Shown: positions 4,911-6,796 of the stretch, piece after piece | Layout of the letters: every line of letters starts with the position of its first letter | Position numbering within the stretch: the first letter of the stretch is position 1 | Assembly: GCA_016932955.1 (NCBI GenBank) | Contig: JAFGBV010000232.1 | Span: forward strand, 1 to 6,796 | Origin: Anaerolineales bacterium | GTDB taxonomy: Bacteria > Chloroflexota > Anaerolineae > Anaerolineales > UBA4823 | DNA length: 6,796 bases | Direction of reading: 5' to 3' | Notes under the pieces: generated by a model | What the model was told of the DNA's origin: nothing | The model's database searches: none | Seen by the model: only the letters and a program-made list of their open reading frames with translations | Made by a program: the position numbers and the translations under genes

Positions 4911-6796
4911 ATGTCTGATGTCTTCATTTCCTATTCCCGCAAAGATATAGCCTTTGCCCGCCTGATCCGAGAGGCCTTGCAGCAGTCCCAGATTGACACC
5001 TGGATTGACTGGGAGCGCATCCCGGTCGGCGAGCGCTGGTGGCAGGAAATCTGCCAGGCTATTCAGAATGCCAACATCTTTATGTTCATCATCAGCCAGA
5101 ACTCGATTGGATCGAAGGTGTGCAAGGAAGAGATCGACCAGGCGCTCCAGAACCACAAGCGCATCATCCCGATTGTGGTGGATGACCTGAAACCGGAAGC
5201 TATCCAGGAATTTGCACCCGACCTGCCGCAGTACAACTGGATCATCTTCGAACGCGACCACATCTTCCGGCTGGAAGAGAACCCACAAGCAGCGGGGGAT
5301 AAGCCGGAAGACCGCCTGGTGGCGCTGCCCCAGCGGCCGCAGTTCGAGCAGGCGCTGGAAAAACTGAGCGTGGCCATCCACACCGATTGGGACTGGGTAA
5401 AATACCACACCCGCCTGCAGGTGGATGCTTTACGCTGGGAGCACAACCAGCAAAACCCCGGTTACCTGATCCGGGGAGCCGCGCTCGAAGAAGCTGAGCA
5501 GCAGTTGTTCCGGGCGGCTGGGAGAGAACCTCAGCCCAGCGAATTGCAGGTCAGCTATGTGACAGCCAGCCGCCAGGAGGAGACACAGCGCCAGGCAGAG
5601 CAGCTGCAGCTGGAGCAGAAGTCCAGGCGGCGGCAGCAAATGGTGCTCTGGACAGTGGGGATAGGACTGCTGGTGGCCTTGATCCTGGGCGCAGTGGCCT
5701 GGGGGCAGCGGAACCAATATTTGAACGAAACCTATGTGCGCTCTACGGCGGAAGCGAACGCGGTCAACGAAGCGAACAGTCGCGCCACAGCGCAGGCAGA
5801 TGCCATCAATGAAGCCAACAGTCGCGCCACAGCGGAGGCGAATGCTATCAGTGAAGCCCAGGCGCGCGCCACAGCCCAGGTGCGCGCCGAAGTGGCCAGC
5901 ACCCAGGCCGTTCAAGAGCGAGATGAAGCAGAGAGACAGTCCGCGCTGGCTATCTCCAGCGGATTAGCAGCGCAAACGCGCAACTACTTGAATACGCAGT
6001 ATGACCTGTCTTTATTGCTAGCGGCAGAGGCGCTGAATGTGGCCGACACGTATGCCGCTCGCGACAGCTTATTAACCGCTTTGCAGCAGCAGCCGCGCTT
6101 GAGCGCTTTCCTGCGCACAGATGGGGTATTCACTGACCTGTCCTTTAGCCCAGATGGGAACACCCTGGCAGGCGCTTACTGCTCCGAGCAAGACTCGAAT
6201 AGCAATTGTATTGCTTACGAGGTGCAACTCTGGAACATCACCACCCGGCAGCCAGCGGGCGCGCCCGTCTCGGGAGTGAAAGGCCCACTGAACTATATGG
6301 CGGATGGGAAAAGCCTGATCGTCCGCCGCATGGATGGGCAGTTTGCCCTTTTGGATATCCAAACACGCCAGGTTACCGATCTACCGTTCGCGAACGCTGG
6401 TTATGCCCCCCACCTGGCACTCAGCCCGGATGGCACGCTGTTGGCTATGGCAGGCTGCCGATCGATGAGCTTGACAAGAGGTTTATGCGGCGGAGCCTAC
6501 CTGCAAGTTTGGAACTTAACTGATGACCAACTGCTCTTTGAAACCGACGAGGCCAATGCCTATTATGCAAACAGCCTGGCTTTCAGCCCCAACGGAAAAA
6601 TGCTGGTCTTTAGCGGCTGTGACGAGATTGTACCGGACGAATACAACGGTCAGAACTGCGTCAAAGGCAATCTCAGCGCCTGGGATGTGGGCAGCGGAGA
6701 AGTTTCAACCTATAAAATTGATGAAGATACTGCGGTGCTCAATGTCGCTTTCAACCCGGATGGCAGTGTGCTGGCTGCGGGAAATAATAAAGGCAC
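4911..6796 (+). CDS. TIR-domain membrane protein with WD40 beta-propeller (3' end beyond window)
   Basis: The visible part has 628 residues and stays open to the right edge. The ATG lies five bases after the SLOG stop. The only Shine-Dalgarno is GAGAGG at 4894-4899, eleven bases upstream, so re-initiation after the SLOG gene is likely. Residues 1-95 are a TIR domain: VFISYSRKD (4-12), WIDWERIPVG (31-40), FIISQNSIGSKVCKEEI (59-75), RIIPIVV (84-90). Glu74 in KEEI aligns with the catalytic glutamate of NAD-cleaving TIR domains such as SARM1. Residues 96-235 form the helical linker usual in this family (DWVKYHTRLQ, GYLIRGAALEEAE). KSRRRQQ then precedes one membrane span (244-264), predicting TIR inside and the C-terminal part outside. 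An Ala/Thr/Glu repeat (279-326), a helical segment (SLLLAAEALN, 367-376) and a WD40 propeller from about 405 follow, with SPDG/WN-type blade motifs at 413, 505, 559 and 616. NADase activity and the sensor role of the propeller are inferred. Confidence 0.92.
   Translation, partial: MSDVFISYSRKDIAFARLIREALQQSQIDTWIDWERIPVGERWWQEICQAIQNANIFMFIISQNSIGSKVCKEEIDQALQNHKRIIPIVVDDLKPEAIQEFAPDLPQYNWIIFERDHIFRLEENPQAAGDKPEDRLVALPQRPQFEQALEKLSVAIHTDWDWVKYHTRLQVDALRWEHNQQNPGYLIRGAALEEAEQQLFRAAGREPQPSELQVSYVTASRQEETQRQAEQLQLEQKSRRRQQMVLWTVGIGLLVALILGAVAWGQRNQYLNETYVRSTAEANAVNEANSRATAQADAINEANSRATAEANAISEAQARATAQVRAEVASTQAVQERDEAERQSALAISSGLAAQTRNYLNTQYDLSLLLAAEALNVADTYAARDSLLTALQQQPRLSAFLRTDGVFTDLSFSPDGNTLAGAYCSEQDSNSNCIAYEVQLWNITTRQPAGAPVSGVKGPLNYMADGKSLIVRRMDGQFALLDIQTRQVTDLPFANAGYAPHLALSPDGTLLAMAGCRSMSLTRGLCGGAYLQVWNLTDDQLLFETDEANAYYANSLAFSPNGKMLVFSGCDEIVPDEYNGQNCVKGNLSAWDVGSGEVSTYKIDEDTAVLNVAFNPDGSVLAAGNNKG
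5640..5702 (+). other. Single transmembrane segment of the TIR-WD40 protein
   Basis: Residues 244-264 are strongly hydrophobic (VLWTVGIGLLVALILGAVAW) and are preceded by a basic run (KSRRR at 237-241). After the segment the sequence is poor in Lys/Arg. By the positive-inside rule the N-terminal TIR domain is cytoplasmic and the repeat and propeller are outside. Confidence 0.85.
5745..5888 (+). repeat. In-frame 42-base (14-residue) Ala/Thr/Glu repeat in the TIR-WD40 gene
   Basis: After a partial unit (TAEANAVN, 279-286), three units of about 14 residues follow: EANSRATAQADAIN (287-300), EANSRATAEANAIS (301-314) and EAQARATAQVRA (315-326, shorter). The corresponding DNA is imperfectly repeated, with the core cgcgccacagc recurring. 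The units are alanine-rich and likely helical, possibly a coiled-coil stalk between the membrane span and the propeller. Unit number may vary between strains. Confidence 0.75.
6123..6796 (+). other. WD40 beta-propeller region with paired-cysteine loops
   Basis: At least four blades begin in the window, marked by LSFSPDGNTLA (410-420), LALSPDGTLLA (502-512), LAFSPNGKMLV (556-566) and VAFNPDGSVLA (612-622), with blade ends VQLWNITT, LQVWNLTD and LSAWDVGS. Three blades carry a loop between two cysteines after the second strand: Cys424/Cys433, Cys516/Cys526 and Cys570/Cys583. The propeller is cut by the right edge. Confidence 0.82.

Noticed and set aside
5745..5888. Short repeats considered as a CRISPR array
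   Set aside because: Repeats are contiguous without spacers, keep the reading frame, and encode a protein repeat.
5430..5915. Minus-strand open frame with periodic Gly/Cys/Phe/Arg repeats
   Set aside because: The periodicity is simply the complement of the Ala/Thr/Glu repeat in the TIR-WD40 gene.

Overview
The window looks like an accessory region of a Chloroflexota genome, probably Anaerolineae-like. Two features point there. A secreted protein carries a YLPLVMR stretch just after its signal peptide, a segment I associate with exported Chloroflexota proteins. A TIR protein has the architecture TIR / transmembrane helix / Ala-Thr-Glu repeats / WD40 propeller that I know mainly from Chloroflexota and cyanobacteria. 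This assignment rests on recalled patterns, not on a search.

Layout. Positions 1-201 (minus strand) hold the 5' part of what looks like a tyrosine recombinase, cut by the left edge. Positions 185-363 (plus strand) hold a small helix-turn-helix reading that is intact only if two +1 frameshifts are allowed, so it is probably a decayed gene. Positions 364-617 have no convincing gene but contain a good candidate promoter (464-492). Positions 618-1499 encode a secreted protein with an FGE-sulfatase/SUMF1 (C-type-lectin-like) fold that lacks the copper-binding cysteines of true formylglycine-generating enzymes. A candidate promoter at 1539-1567 then precedes three tightly packed plus-strand genes.

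The three-gene unit is the centre of interest. Gene 1 (1605-4337) encodes a 910-residue protein: an N-terminal domain resembling a degenerate PfkB/ribokinase fold, a central AAA+ ATPase, and two C-terminal RyR (ryanodine-receptor-type) domains. Gene 2 (4303-4905) overlaps it by 35 bases and encodes a stand-alone SLOG-superfamily, Rossmann-like nucleotide-binding protein. Gene 3 (4911 to beyond the right edge) encodes a TIR protein with a putative catalytic glutamate, one membrane span, a short Ala/Thr/Glu-rich repeat and a WD40 beta-propeller whose blades carry paired-cysteine loops.

Working model (inference). TIR domains can be NADases that make cyclic or linear ADP-ribose derivatives, and SLOG domains can bind such molecules, as in Thoeris ThsB/ThsA. 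RyR domains occur in bacterial conflict systems and in the animal channels linked to cADPR signalling. The operon therefore has the parts for a membrane-anchored sensor (propeller outside, TIR inside), a nucleotide second messenger, and one or two receivers (SLOG, RyR-AAA). I read it as a candidate anti-phage or stress-response nucleotide-signalling system next to recombinase remnants. It contains no obvious nuclease or pore; the effector could be NAD+ depletion itself, the AAA+ machine, or a gene beyond the right edge.
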